Assembly: GCF_023100805.1 (NCBI RefSeq)
Contig: NZ_CP095855.1
Span: 6,861,001-6,925,000, forward strand
Source: Chitinophaga filiformis
Lineage (GTDB): Bacteria; Bacteroidota; Bacteroidia; Chitinophagales; Chitinophagaceae
Direction of reading: 5' to 3'
DNA length: 64,000 nt
A program made the position numbers and the translations under genes. The stretch's first letter is position 1, and the number at the start of each line of letters is the position of its first letter. The notes beneath the pieces were generated by a model, which was given only the letters and a program-made list of their open reading frames with translations, was not told the DNA's origin and did not search any database. Of the stretch, positions 17,454-25,811 are shown piece by piece.

Positions 17454-18302
17454 ATGAAACTAGTAATTAAAGACCCGGTGTCCGGCGGCACACTATTGCT
17501 GTTTAAAAATGAAGAGAACTTTGACCGCCTGTACTATGGTCGCGACAGAGACACCAAATATTTCACCATTGCCTGGAATGCAGGCGAAACACAGACAGTC
17601 ACGATAGACGGTGAGGAACACGTCTTTAAATCGCATACCATCCTGGCGCTGATGTTCAACCAGAGCTTTCAATTTGAACGTCCCACAGATATCGTAGCCT
17701 GGCAGTTTAACCGTGAGTTTTATTGCATCGTCGATCACGACAGGGAAGTGAGCTGTGTAGGGTTCATCTTTGGAATAGATAAGCTCTTCATCACCCTGGA
17801 TCCTGATACACAGCAAAGACTGGAGCTCATGCTGGATATTTTCGTACTGGAAATGAATACAGTGGATAATATCCAGAATGACATGCTGCTGATGTTGCTG
17901 AAGCGGCTTATTATCACCATTACCCAACTCGCCACATCAACATACATTCCGGATAAAAAGCTGCAACAGGACAGCCGTTTTCATATTATCAGGAAGTTCA
18001 ACCTGCTGGTGGAAGAACATTTCAGGACGGAACATTCAGTGAGCTATTATGCACAACTGTTAAATAAGTCGCCCAAAACACTGTCCAATCTCTTCGCTCT
18101 TTTTAATCAGAAAACACCAACGCAGATCATCCAGGAAAGGATCATTATTGAAGCAAAAAGACTATTACGTTTCACTAATAAGTCGCCCAAGCAGATTACG
18201 TTTGAACTGGGCTTTGAAGATCCTGCCTATTTCTCCAATTTCTTTAAAAAGCACACCAACGCAACGCCACTTGAATTCAGGAATGCAAAGGTGGAAGAAT
18301 AA
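17454..18302 (+). CDS. AraC family transcriptional regulator
   Basis: 282 residues. An N-terminal cupin-like sensing region (about 1-110) is followed by a helical linker and a C-terminal AraC domain (about 180-280) with two helix-turn-helix units: SVSYYAQLLNKSPKTLSNLF and the second around KQITFELGFEDPAYFSNFFKK. The consensus AraC ending (TPLEFRN) is present. The target and inducer are unknown; the gene lies between a CarboxypepD_reg protein and a plsC-like gene. A hairpin built on two cggatccg boxes lies just after the stop (18305-18334). Confidence 0.88.
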   Translation: MKLVIKDPVSGGTLLLFKNEENFDRLYYGRDRDTKYFTIAWNAGETQTVTIDGEEHVFKSHTILALMFNQSFQFERPTDIVAWQFNREFYCIVDHDREVSCVGFIFGIDKLFITLDPDTQQRLELMLDIFVLEMNTVDNIQNDMLLMLLKRLIITITQLATSTYIPDKKLQQDSRFHIIRKFNLLVEEHFRTEHSVSYYAQLLNKSPKTLSNLFALFNQKTPTQIIQERIIIEAKRLLRFTNKSPKQITFELGFEDPAYFSNFFKKHTNATPLEFRNAKVEE

Positions 18303-18392
18303 AAACGGATCCGCATACATTAACATACGGATCCGGGGTTGTGTCCGGCTTGGAACGCGGACACATACTCCAGTGCCACTACTTTCGGATGA

Positions 18393-18593
18393 TTACCTGC
18401 TGGACAATAAAGAGAAAATGCTCATTCCTGCGGGCAGCGCTCCATGTTTTGCTGCTATGAGCTGTATCCGGTGTTTCGCGCCATATGCAACACCGGATGC
18501 TTCGTCATCAGCAGTGCTGCTACTATTTATGACGACAGCGCCATACTTCTTTACATTCTCATTTATCAAAGCGGGAGTAGCGTCTTTATTCAT
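18393..18593 (-). CDS. Hypothetical small protein
   Basis: 66 residues from the ATG at 18593 (MNKDATPALINENVKKYG...). Support comes from an A-rich leader (aaaaaaaagaacATG on the minus strand) and a near-consensus -7 element (CACCTTTG) about 22 bases upstream of it. The protein has no signal or membrane helix and no recognised family. Opposing frames over the same bases look like shadows because they are low in typical coding patterns. Moderately uncertain. Confidence 0.45.
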   Translation of the reverse strand: MNKDATPALINENVKKYGAVVINSSSTADDEASGVAYGAKHRIQLIAAKHGALPAGMSIFSLLSSR

Positions 18594-18843
18594 GGTTCTT
18601 TTTTTTGCGTTGAACAATACAAAGGTGCGATAAGAGGCGGGCCACGGTATTGCGGATATTTCCCGAAGGATTGCTATTTTTCAGCTTCCGCAAAAAGGGC
18701 ATCCGGAAAGCAGCCTGTGGCAGATTAGCCGAAGGAAACACTGTTTTGCAATAGCAGATTATAAATCAGGGCTTGCTATATATTGTAGATTCTAACTATA
18801 TTTATATACTGAAAAAAGGGACTAAGAATAACTTCTACAGATT

Positions 18844-19587
18844 ATGAAATGGCTAAAGAATCTCCTGGCCAGGTTGTATGCCGCTTATGCATTGATCCTG
18901 TTTATCTGTACTATGCTGATCATGCTCCTGCCTATGTGGTTGGTGTCGCTGCTGCCTTCCCCCCGCAATATCCGTTATTTTATGGCCCTGGGACGCGGCT
19001 GGATGCATGTTTATATGCCACTGATATTTTGTCCTGTGCGCAGAAAGGGAATGGAGCATTTTAAATCAAAGGAGCCCTACATCATCGTTTGTAACCACAA
19101 CTCGATGATGGACATTCCTACCACTGCCTATGCCATTCCGGCCGGTAACAAAAGCCTGGGCAAAAAGGAGATGGAAAAAACGCCCATCTTTGGCATCATG
19201 TACAAGGTGGGTACGGTGCTGGTAGACAGAACCAGTCCGGAAAGCCGTAAAAGAAGCATACAGGAAATGAAGGAAGTACTGCAGGAGGGAGTGCACATGC
19301 TGTTATATCCCGAGGGCACCCGTAATAAAACGGATGAGCCCCTCAAATTCTTTTACGATGGCGCCTTTACCCTGTCCATTGAAACAGGGAAACCCATTCT
19401 CCCGGCGGTCATTTTTAACACCCGCAGGATATTACCACCGGGCAAGATCTTTTATGCCCTTCCTCATGCCATAGATATCCATTTTCTGCCTCCTGTATAC
19501 CCGGATGGACTTACCCTTGCCGATACGGAATCATTGAAAGAAAGGGTATTTAAAACGATGTGGGAACATATTGAACAACACCGGTAA
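18844..19587 (+). CDS. plsC: 1-acyl-sn-glycerol-3-phosphate acyltransferase (PlsC-type)
   Basis: 247 residues. It would transfer an acyl chain to lysophosphatidate in phospholipid synthesis at the inner membrane. The N-terminal membrane anchor spans about residues 13-37. The acyltransferase motifs are in order: NHNSMMD with the HX4D pair His85/Asp90, a GTVLVDR block (motif II-like), YPEGTRNK (motif III, Glu157-Gly-Thr-Arg160) and PILPAVIFN (motif IV). The length matches the family. Monocistronic by spacing; followed by a 363-bp non-coding stretch with repeats. Confidence 0.9.
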   Translation: MKWLKNLLARLYAAYALILFICTMLIMLLPMWLVSLLPSPRNIRYFMALGRGWMHVYMPLIFCPVRRKGMEHFKSKEPYIIVCNHNSMMDIPTTAYAIPAGNKSLGKKEMEKTPIFGIMYKVGTVLVDRTSPESRKRSIQEMKEVLQEGVHMLLYPEGTRNKTDEPLKFFYDGAFTLSIETGKPILPAVIFNTRRILPPGKIFYALPHAIDIHFLPPVYPDGLTLADTESLKERVFKTMWEHIEQHR

Positions 19588-19654
19588 CAGGGACCGGCAC
19601 AGGACTTTCTGAGGGAACATATTCGCCTGGAATAGTATGGAGATTCGGTGGGAG

Positions 19655-19758
19655 CTTCTACCTACAGGCTCTTTACTATAGCATTTCAGGCACTGTTCTA
19701 TAGCGAACGCTATAGAATAGTAGGGAAAATGCAGGACTGTAGCGCCTATAGGTAGGAA
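19655..19758. repeat. 104-bp imperfect inverted repeat (large hairpin)
   Basis: Two 51-nt arms flank an aa loop at 19706-19707. The inner part is perfect (ttctatagcg / cgctatagaa) and the outer part pairs tctacctacaggc with gcctataggtagga with few mismatches; the middle is weaker. It occupies the 363-bp gap between plsC and lptD and has no reading frame. It could be a MITE-like remnant or a structured transcript. Confidence 0.6.
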
Positions 19759-19843
19759 CCGGTAGTATAGTCGAAGCGAATCTCAAGCGAATACATAGCG
19801 GATCCCCGATACTGCGGCATTTTTGAACCTGGTTTTTCGGGAG

Positions 19844-19898
19844 ATGCGTCTGGTATGCGTCTGGTATACGTCTGGTATGCGTCTGGTATACGCCTGGT
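19844..19898. repeat. Five tandem 11-bp units (ATGCGTCTGGT), copy A
   Basis: Five head-to-tail units of 11 bp: three are atgcgtctggt, two carry one or two changes (atacgtctggt, atacgcctggt). The array is preceded by ggtttttcgggag. A second five-unit array with a matching flank lies at 60858-60912 on the opposite strand. A hairpin (ccggcatc / gatgccgg, 19915-19938) between this array and the lptD stop may terminate lptD. Confidence 0.85.
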
Positions 19899-19950
19899 CC
19901 TCAGGTGCGGGCCACCGGCATCCATGAACTGATGCCGGCCCTAAACGACG

Positions 19951-22737
19951 TTATAAATCGTAGAACGTTCGTGACCGGTTGAGGCGGAGGTCACGAAGAA
20001 TACCTGATTTAGGACTGATGGTAATACTGAACTGACGGTAGGTACCGATCGGGATCAGGTTAATTGACATCTGCCAGCAGTGGAGGTCGCGGGAAATATA
20101 CACATTCGTATAGGCCAGCTTATTCTCCACGAAGTTATAACCACTGTTCACCCCGATCTTCCATTTAGGCGTCAGGCTGAAGTCTCCGTTAAAGGAGAGA
20201 TACTGGTTAATGTTGATCACCACACCTCCCGAATCAGGAATGATACCTTTGGTGTAGGTCAGGCTATAGGAAAGGTCCAGCTTCCAGGGGATGTCAAAAT
20301 CCACATATTCACCCGGGTTCTTTCTAATGGCCTGCAGCTGACGCTGTTGTGCCTGGAAGGCAGCATCGGTGCTCTGCTCATTTTCAAGCTTCTGGAGCTC
20401 CTGTTCTTTTTGTTTGCTCTTCTTGTCGGACGACTGGAAAGAGGTGCTCAATGCAATATTGGCACTGGTAAGGCGGCCAATACTGAATTGTCCTTCCTGC
20501 CACACGAATCTTTCTAATCTCCTTCCCCTGGAGTTCACCGCATATGGATCAATGGTACCGCCCGCTGTGATATTCAGTTTATCAAAGAGGTTGGTACGGG
20601 CATAAATGTTAAAAGTCGACAATTTAAAGCTGTCTGCCAGGAAGTTGTAGGAGCCATTGATCCCAAAACCGTCCAGCAGCTTGATCTTTTTCTCTTTATT
20701 GGCAGAGGTATCTTTTTTGGAGAACACCTTCATTTCCAGGTTGTTATCCAGGCCAAAGGAAATAGACGCCGCCCTTCCCTCCGAAGGCACACCTACGGAA
20801 GAGCTGGTGAAATAGGACTGTCTTACTTTCTGGCTATCCCTGGTGTAATAAAGGTCATAGTAAGCATTCTTTGCAAGGTCCGGCGCGAAGGTGGCGCTGA
20901 CGGTTGGCCGCATAACATGCCTGATAGCCTTGATCTTTGAATTCTTGCCAAATTGGTACATACCATACAAGGCCGTAGACAGCGATACGCCGGTGCTGGC
21001 CTGTCTGGCAGCGTAAAACCCTGACTGATAGGTGGTATCTATACCTCCCAGTGAGTCGATACTGATACGCTTATTCGGATTCCATGCCCTGATCGTTTTC
21101 TTGGTAAACCAATATTCCGAATAGCTGATTGACGGAGAAAAAGTGAAATTTTTAAATACCGGTATGGAGAATGAGATCGGGATCGCATGTCTTACACCGG
21201 ACTGTAAAGCGTCAAACATCTTTGACTTACCGAATACAGAATCCTTGAAGGTCACACTGTTATTCAGTGTACCATTATAGCCTATCCCCAGTTTGTGGTA
21301 CCATTTTGCCCTGCCTACCAGTTCTTTCGGCTGGAAAGGATAGATGGTATTCACCGTAAAGGTGGCAGAAGGGAATGATATATTAACATCACGCGTGGTC
21401 AGGTTCTGCGAGTGGGTAAGGCTGGAGGTAAAGTTGAACGGCTTTCCCTGCCAGCTTTTTGAGAAACTGATGGACGATCCTAAGTTATTATTCACACGGG
21501 ATGCGTAATCATACACGTTGAAGGTATTATACTTGGAGGTACCAAAGTTTACGCTGGCCCCGAAAGTAACGCCGGGACGCGCCTTACTGTCCATACTGTG
21601 GTTCCACATCACGCGGAAGTCACGCGAGCGGCTAAACTCAGTTTTAACTGCCGGGTCGCCGAAACGGGTATTGGAGAAGCTCAGCGTCATACCACCATTA
21701 TAATGGTAGCGTTTCCGGTAGGTGGGGCTGGCTGTGAGGGCCCAGCTACCGTAAGAGTAGATCTCGCCACGCAGGGTCAGGTCGAAATTATCGCCCAGAC
21801 CTACATAATAACCGCCATTCTCCAGGCCCATCCCCTTCTGTGCATTCACAACATAGCCGGGCACCAGGATGCCGGACTGCTGGCCGTGGGTGATAGGGAA
21901 GATGGCAAATGGTATAAATAATGGTGTAGGAACGCCTTCGATCTCCAGGTTAGCCGGACCGGATATAACCAGTTTATCCGGTATCACCTTGATCTTACGG
22001 GCCCTGAACTGGAAGTGAGGGGTATCCAGGTTACACGTAGTATATCCATTTCTGAAACCGAAAATGCTGTTGTCCGGCTCGCGTTTGGTCTGCTCGCTGG
22101 CCACAAAGCCTTCCCCATATTGTGAACGGGTATTGTAGATCTTTGCCCGTTGTGTGGTAATATTATATCTGAGCGTGTCTGAATCGAAGGCTTGCCCATT
22201 GTCATCCAGCTGCGGACGGCCATAGGGCTTGCCGGCAGTATCCAGGGCGGTGGTCGCTTCCATGATACCTGTAGCCTGCGTATAATTCATACGTTCAGCA
22301 GAAAGGTTCGTCTTTTTGTATTTGGTATTGGCAGTACCATAAAAATAAAAACGTTTATCCGGCACTACGAGAACGATCGAATCCTTAGCTTTATAGGTAA
22401 TAGGAGCATCCAGGCTATCTTTGGAGAGTTTAGGGACAAACATACTGTCAGTACCTGTATAATCCGTTGACACCGGAATACTGTCGGTCACCTCTTCGGG
22501 CGCCGTAACTGGCCTTAATGTTGTATCTTTTCGCCGGGAAGATGTATCAGTTTTAGGGACGGGCACCGTATCTTTTGGCACGCCATCTGTGAAACTTTTG
22601 TTAAAACTCCCATAGGTATCTGGCGCGGGAGTTGCGACAGCCGTTATTATGAAGGGAATGGCAATTAATATACCGGCAAAAACCAGGTATATCTGTCGCA
22701 AAAACTTTTTATAATTATTTTTGTGATTCAGGTGCAT
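19951..22737 (-). CDS. lptD: LptD-like LPS assembly outer membrane protein
   Basis: 928 residues. It would insert lipopolysaccharide into the outer leaflet. After a basic N-terminus and one hydrophobic segment (about 18-36, signal or anchor) comes a Ser/Thr/Asp-rich linker, then an LptA/OstA-like beta region (about 110-260; RFYFYGTANTKYKKTNLSAER, NITTQRAKIYNTRSQYGEGF, RARKIKVIPDKLVISGPANL), and then a large barrel rich in aromatic strands to the C-terminus (RNRSRTFYDL-like ending). This matches the long Bacteroidota proteins annotated as putative LPS assembly protein LptD. It is divergent from the amidase-MCE-OstA operon; the OstA-like protein there is a probable partner. Confidence 0.87.
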   Translation of the reverse strand: MHLNHKNNYKKFLRQIYLVFAGILIAIPFIITAVATPAPDTYGSFNKSFTDGVPKDTVPVPKTDTSSRRKDTTLRPVTAPEEVTDSIPVSTDYTGTDSMFVPKLSKDSLDAPITYKAKDSIVLVVPDKRFYFYGTANTKYKKTNLSAERMNYTQATGIMEATTALDTAGKPYGRPQLDDNGQAFDSDTLRYNITTQRAKIYNTRSQYGEGFVASEQTKREPDNSIFGFRNGYTTCNLDTPHFQFRARKIKVIPDKLVISGPANLEIEGVPTPLFIPFAIFPITHGQQSGILVPGYVVNAQKGMGLENGGYYVGLGDNFDLTLRGEIYSYGSWALTASPTYRKRYHYNGGMTLSFSNTRFGDPAVKTEFSRSRDFRVMWNHSMDSKARPGVTFGASVNFGTSKYNTFNVYDYASRVNNNLGSSISFSKSWQGKPFNFTSSLTHSQNLTTRDVNISFPSATFTVNTIYPFQPKELVGRAKWYHKLGIGYNGTLNNSVTFKDSVFGKSKMFDALQSGVRHAIPISFSIPVFKNFTFSPSISYSEYWFTKKTIRAWNPNKRISIDSLGGIDTTYQSGFYAARQASTGVSLSTALYGMYQFGKNSKIKAIRHVMRPTVSATFAPDLAKNAYYDLYYTRDSQKVRQSYFTSSSVGVPSEGRAASISFGLDNNLEMKVFSKKDTSANKEKKIKLLDGFGINGSYNFLADSFKLSTFNIYARTNLFDKLNITAGGTIDPYAVNSRGRRLERFVWQEGQFSIGRLTSANIALSTSFQSSDKKSKQKEQELQKLENEQSTDAAFQAQQRQLQAIRKNPGEYVDFDIPWKLDLSYSLTYTKGIIPDSGGVVININQYLSFNGDFSLTPKWKIGVNSGYNFVENKLAYTNVYISRDLHCWQMSINLIPIGTYRQFSITISPKSGILRDLRLNRSRTFYDL

Positions 22738-22852
22738 GTGTTAAGCGGGCACAAACCTACATGTTTTTAGACAAATTATTATCAATTGTAAAACGAAAAT
22801 GAGTGCCAGGCCAAACAAGCATACGGTCATTTATCGCGACCAAAATACGAAC

Positions 22853-22867
22853 GACCGTTTAACGGTC
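22853..22867. promoter_or_regulatory. Inverted repeat between lptD and the amidase gene
   Basis: gaccgtt-t-aacggtc is a perfect 7-bp inverted repeat. It lies upstream of a near-consensus -7 element for the amidase operon (GATCTTTG, about 22881-22888). A related half-site pair (ggtc...gacc) lies 20-30 bp to the left. It may be an operator for one or both divergent genes. Confidence 0.4.
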
Positions 22868-22939
22868 AAAGCAGTGGCTGCGATCTTTGAACAATTTAAC
22901 ATACTACTAACGCCCATAAATTATAATAAAAACTGAGTC

Positions 22940-24595
22940 ATGCGCTGGAACCGATTTTGGATCTTTTTGGGATGTGCCATCTTTTTAGGGACGATCCTTC
23001 TTTATGCAACGAACCGAACTGTCATTGGAAAAAAGCAAAATCCTCCCCTCAGAACTATCGTCATTGATCCCGGCCATAGTGCCCAGACTCCCGGAGCCCG
23101 GGGTAAATATTCCACCGAAGAGGAAGTTGTACTGGATGTAGCTATGCAGCTGGGAAAGCTGATTGAAGCAAATATGAAGGATGTACGTGTTGTATATACA
23201 CGTAAAACCAGGAATGCCCTGGGTTCTACCCTTCGTGCCGATCTGAATGAAAGAGCGATCATCGCTAACAGGGAAAAAGGAGATCTTTTTATCTCAATAC
23301 ACTGTAACTCAGCAGGTCCGACCCGCCGGGTTACCGGTTATAAAACCACATACATTAAAAAAGGCAAACGGAAAATACCTGTGAAACGGGCTATCTATGC
23401 CACCTCTCCCAGTACCGCCCAGGGTACCGAAACCTATGTATGGGCTACCGGGAAGAACAATGCCAAGACAGAATCGCTGAAAGAGAGCTCTGTGATCATG
23501 CTGGACGCCAATTCCGAAGACGCCAACTCCGTGTTGGACATGTCTGATCCTGAAACCTTTATATTATTAAATACCCTCCGCAACGCCTACTTTGACCAGA
23601 GCCTCCGCCTTTCTACACTTATTGAAGACGAGTTTTCCAGCGTAGGCCGTATCAGCCGCGGCGCCCGTCAGCGCGATGAAAAGGGCATCTGGGTACTGCA
23701 GGCTACCGCCATGCCGAGCGTACTGGTGGAACTGGGCTTCATCAGCAATCCTGAAGAGGAAGATTACCTGAACTCAGCCTCCGGTCAACAGGAAGCTGCC
23801 AGCTGTATCTTCAAAGCCATCAAACGCTATAAAGAAGAACTGGGCCGTTACAGCGCTCCGGAAGACCGCCAGGTAACTCCTGCAGCAGAACAGCCTACCA
23901 TGGAGGCCGCCCCGATCAGCTACAACACGCCAAGATCGAGGAATAACAGCAGGAAACCCGCTGTCAGCACAAAACCACAGGCAAGCAGCAGAACCACTAC
24001 CCGCCAGGTAGCATCTTCCGCCAGACCAGATGAGGCAGTACGTAAGAATCCATATAAATATGATGTGCAGCTGCTGGTGAGCGATAAGAAATATACCCGG
24101 GATGCTGCCATCTTTAATAAACTGCGAGGCACGATCCGGAAAGAGCAGCTGGTAATGAACAGCAGAAAAGTAAATAAATATAAATACATCTGGGGCAGCT
24201 TTAAGTCCCAGGCTGAAGCCAATGCTGCTTTGCGACAAGCAAAGCAGCTTGGCTTCAGGAAAGCCACCCTGATGGGCCAGGACAATGAAGAGGTACAGCT
24301 GGCTGCTGCCAGGCCGACCGCCAGGCCTGCCGTACCCAAAGTCAGTTTTAAATACGACGTCCAGTTGCTGGTCACCGACAAGCGATACACACGCAGTGCC
24401 CCTATTTTCAAGGACTTACGAGGCACAATCGTCCGCGAAACTGTCGTGATCAACCGCAAATCCCTGAATAAATATGTATGGGTGAACTTTAAAACAGAAA
24501 AAGAAGCCACCGCTGCACTGAGCAAGGCAAAGAAAGCAGGATTCTGGAACGCCTCCCTCGTATCCGCAGATAACAACCGTATCGCCAGCCGCTAA
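22940..24595 (+). CDS. N-acetylmuramoyl-L-alanine amidase with two C-terminal SPOR-like repeats
   Basis: 551 residues. A zinc amidase (Amidase_3/AmiC type) that cleaves the peptide stem from peptidoglycan. One N-terminal membrane segment (about 7-24) precedes the catalytic domain (about 37-295) with zinc ligand His46 in VIDPGHSAQTPGARG, a Glu in EEEVV, the ISIHCNSA motif and VLVELGFISNPEEE. After a Ser/Thr/Pro linker there are two homologous repeats of about 80 residues, each starting KYDVQLLV and containing a KxTRxAxIFxxLRGTI core. The repeats look SPOR-like and would bind denuded glycan at division sites. First gene of the amidase-MCE-OstA-NhaA series. Confidence 0.92.
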   Translation: MRWNRFWIFLGCAIFLGTILLYATNRTVIGKKQNPPLRTIVIDPGHSAQTPGARGKYSTEEEVVLDVAMQLGKLIEANMKDVRVVYTRKTRNALGSTLRADLNERAIIANREKGDLFISIHCNSAGPTRRVTGYKTTYIKKGKRKIPVKRAIYATSPSTAQGTETYVWATGKNNAKTESLKESSVIMLDANSEDANSVLDMSDPETFILLNTLRNAYFDQSLRLSTLIEDEFSSVGRISRGARQRDEKGIWVLQATAMPSVLVELGFISNPEEEDYLNSASGQQEAASCIFKAIKRYKEELGRYSAPEDRQVTPAAEQPTMEAAPISYNTPRSRNNSRKPAVSTKPQASSRTTTRQVASSARPDEAVRKNPYKYDVQLLVSDKKYTRDAAIFNKLRGTIRKEQLVMNSRKVNKYKYIWGSFKSQAEANAALRQAKQLGFRKATLMGQDNEEVQLAAARPTARPAVPKVSFKYDVQLLVTDKRYTRSAPIFKDLRGTIVRETVVINRKSLNKYVWVNFKTEKEATAALSKAKKAGFWNASLVSADNNRIASR

Positions 24596-24812
24596 GCGCC
24601 CCTTAAGCCCGACTACCCCGATATTAACCCGATATTCGCCCCTCCCCCATCATTTCCTTTTAATATATTACTTTACTTTTTCTGCTGAAAAGCTGCATAT
24701 TTGTCTGCCGTTAAAAGAACAGGCCACCGGATTCCATATCCGCAGCGGGGAGCAGAGCATGATTGCCCGCAACCTTTTTTGATTATTTTTGCAGCAACGT
24801 ATAACGTATTCT

Positions 24813-25811
24813 ATGTTTAAAGTATCGAACGAAACCAAAGTAGGCGTTCTTGCAGCCGTCTCGATTGCTATGCTGATTTTGGGGTTTAATTTGTTAAAGG
24901 GTAAAAGCCTTTTTTCAAAAAGTAAGAAAATTTATGCCGTATATACACAGGTAAATGGTCTCCAGCCCTCCAACACTGTACAGGTGAATGGCCTTGTAGT
25001 GGGTAGCGTATCAAACCTGGAAATCATGGATAAGAATGCCGGCAGGATATTGGTTGAGCTCAGGATCAACAAAAAAGTCGACATTCCCCAGAACTCTGTA
25101 GCCCGTATCGCCAGCGATCTCTTAGGCACCAAAACCGTACAGATCGACTTTGGTAACGCGAATGCCTATCTTGAAGATGGCGATACTATCTATGCCGCTG
25201 TAGACGGATCCATTACTGATGCGCTCAAGGAACAGCTAAGCCCCCTGGCGAAAAAGCTGGAAGTAACACTGGGATCTGTAGATTCTGTGCTCCTGACCAT
25301 CAACTCTATCTTCGACCCGGGTACCAAAGGGAATCTGCGTGAAGCCATCGCTCACCTGAATACCACTATGGGCAATTTCACACGTACATCCGCTTCTCTG
25401 AACAGTATGCTGGACCCTCAGCACGGGAACGTAAAAGCTACGTTTGATAACCTGGAATCGCTGACAGCCAACCTGAAAAATAATAACGAGAGGATTAACG
25501 CCATCCTGGGCAATGCAGAAAAAACAACTGCCGCCCTGGCCAATGGTCAACTGGATAAAACATTGCTGGAAATGCAGCAAATGGTAGCACGACTGAACGA
25601 AACAATTGCCAAATTAAACAGTACGGATGGGTCTATCGGTATGATGCTGAACGACAAGAAAGTATATAATAACCTGCAAAATTCGCTCAATAGCCTGAAT
25701 AAATTACTGGAAGACCTGCGCGTAAACCCAAAACGTTACGTGCATTTCTCGCTGTTTGGCAAAAAAGCCAAAGTACAGCCCATACCATCTGATACCGCTA
25801 AGGCACTATGA
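24813..25811 (+). CDS. MCE family (MlaD-like) lipid transport protein
   Basis: 332 residues from the ATG at 24813 (a TTG eight codons upstream was rejected). An N-terminal membrane anchor (about 8-26, VGVLAAVSIAMLILGFNLL) is followed by one MCE domain (about 30-110; YTQVNGLQPSNTVQVNGLVVG, DLLGTKTVQID) and a long coiled-coil/helical region (about 140-310; SVLLTINSIFD, ANLKNNNERINAIL). Known MCE proteins form rings that carry phospholipid across the periplasm. The stop overlaps the start of the OstA-like gene (ATGA), so the two are translationally coupled. No ATPase or permease gene is nearby. Confidence 0.9.
   Translation: MFKVSNETKVGVLAAVSIAMLILGFNLLKGKSLFSKSKKIYAVYTQVNGLQPSNTVQVNGLVVGSVSNLEIMDKNAGRILVELRINKKVDIPQNSVARIASDLLGTKTVQIDFGNANAYLEDGDTIYAAVDGSITDALKEQLSPLAKKLEVTLGSVDSVLLTINSIFDPGTKGNLREAIAHLNTTMGNFTRTSASLNSMLDPQHGNVKATFDNLESLTANLKNNNERINAILGNAEKTTAALANGQLDKTLLEMQQMVARLNETIAKLNSTDGSIGMMLNDKKVYNNLQNSLNSLNKLLEDLRVNPKRYVHFSLFGKKAKVQPIPSDTAKAL

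Noticed and set aside
18148..18633. Plus-strand frame of 161 codons overlapping the end of the AraC gene
   Set aside because: Its first half is a shifted reading of the AraC domain and its second half opposes the more plausible minus-strand small gene.
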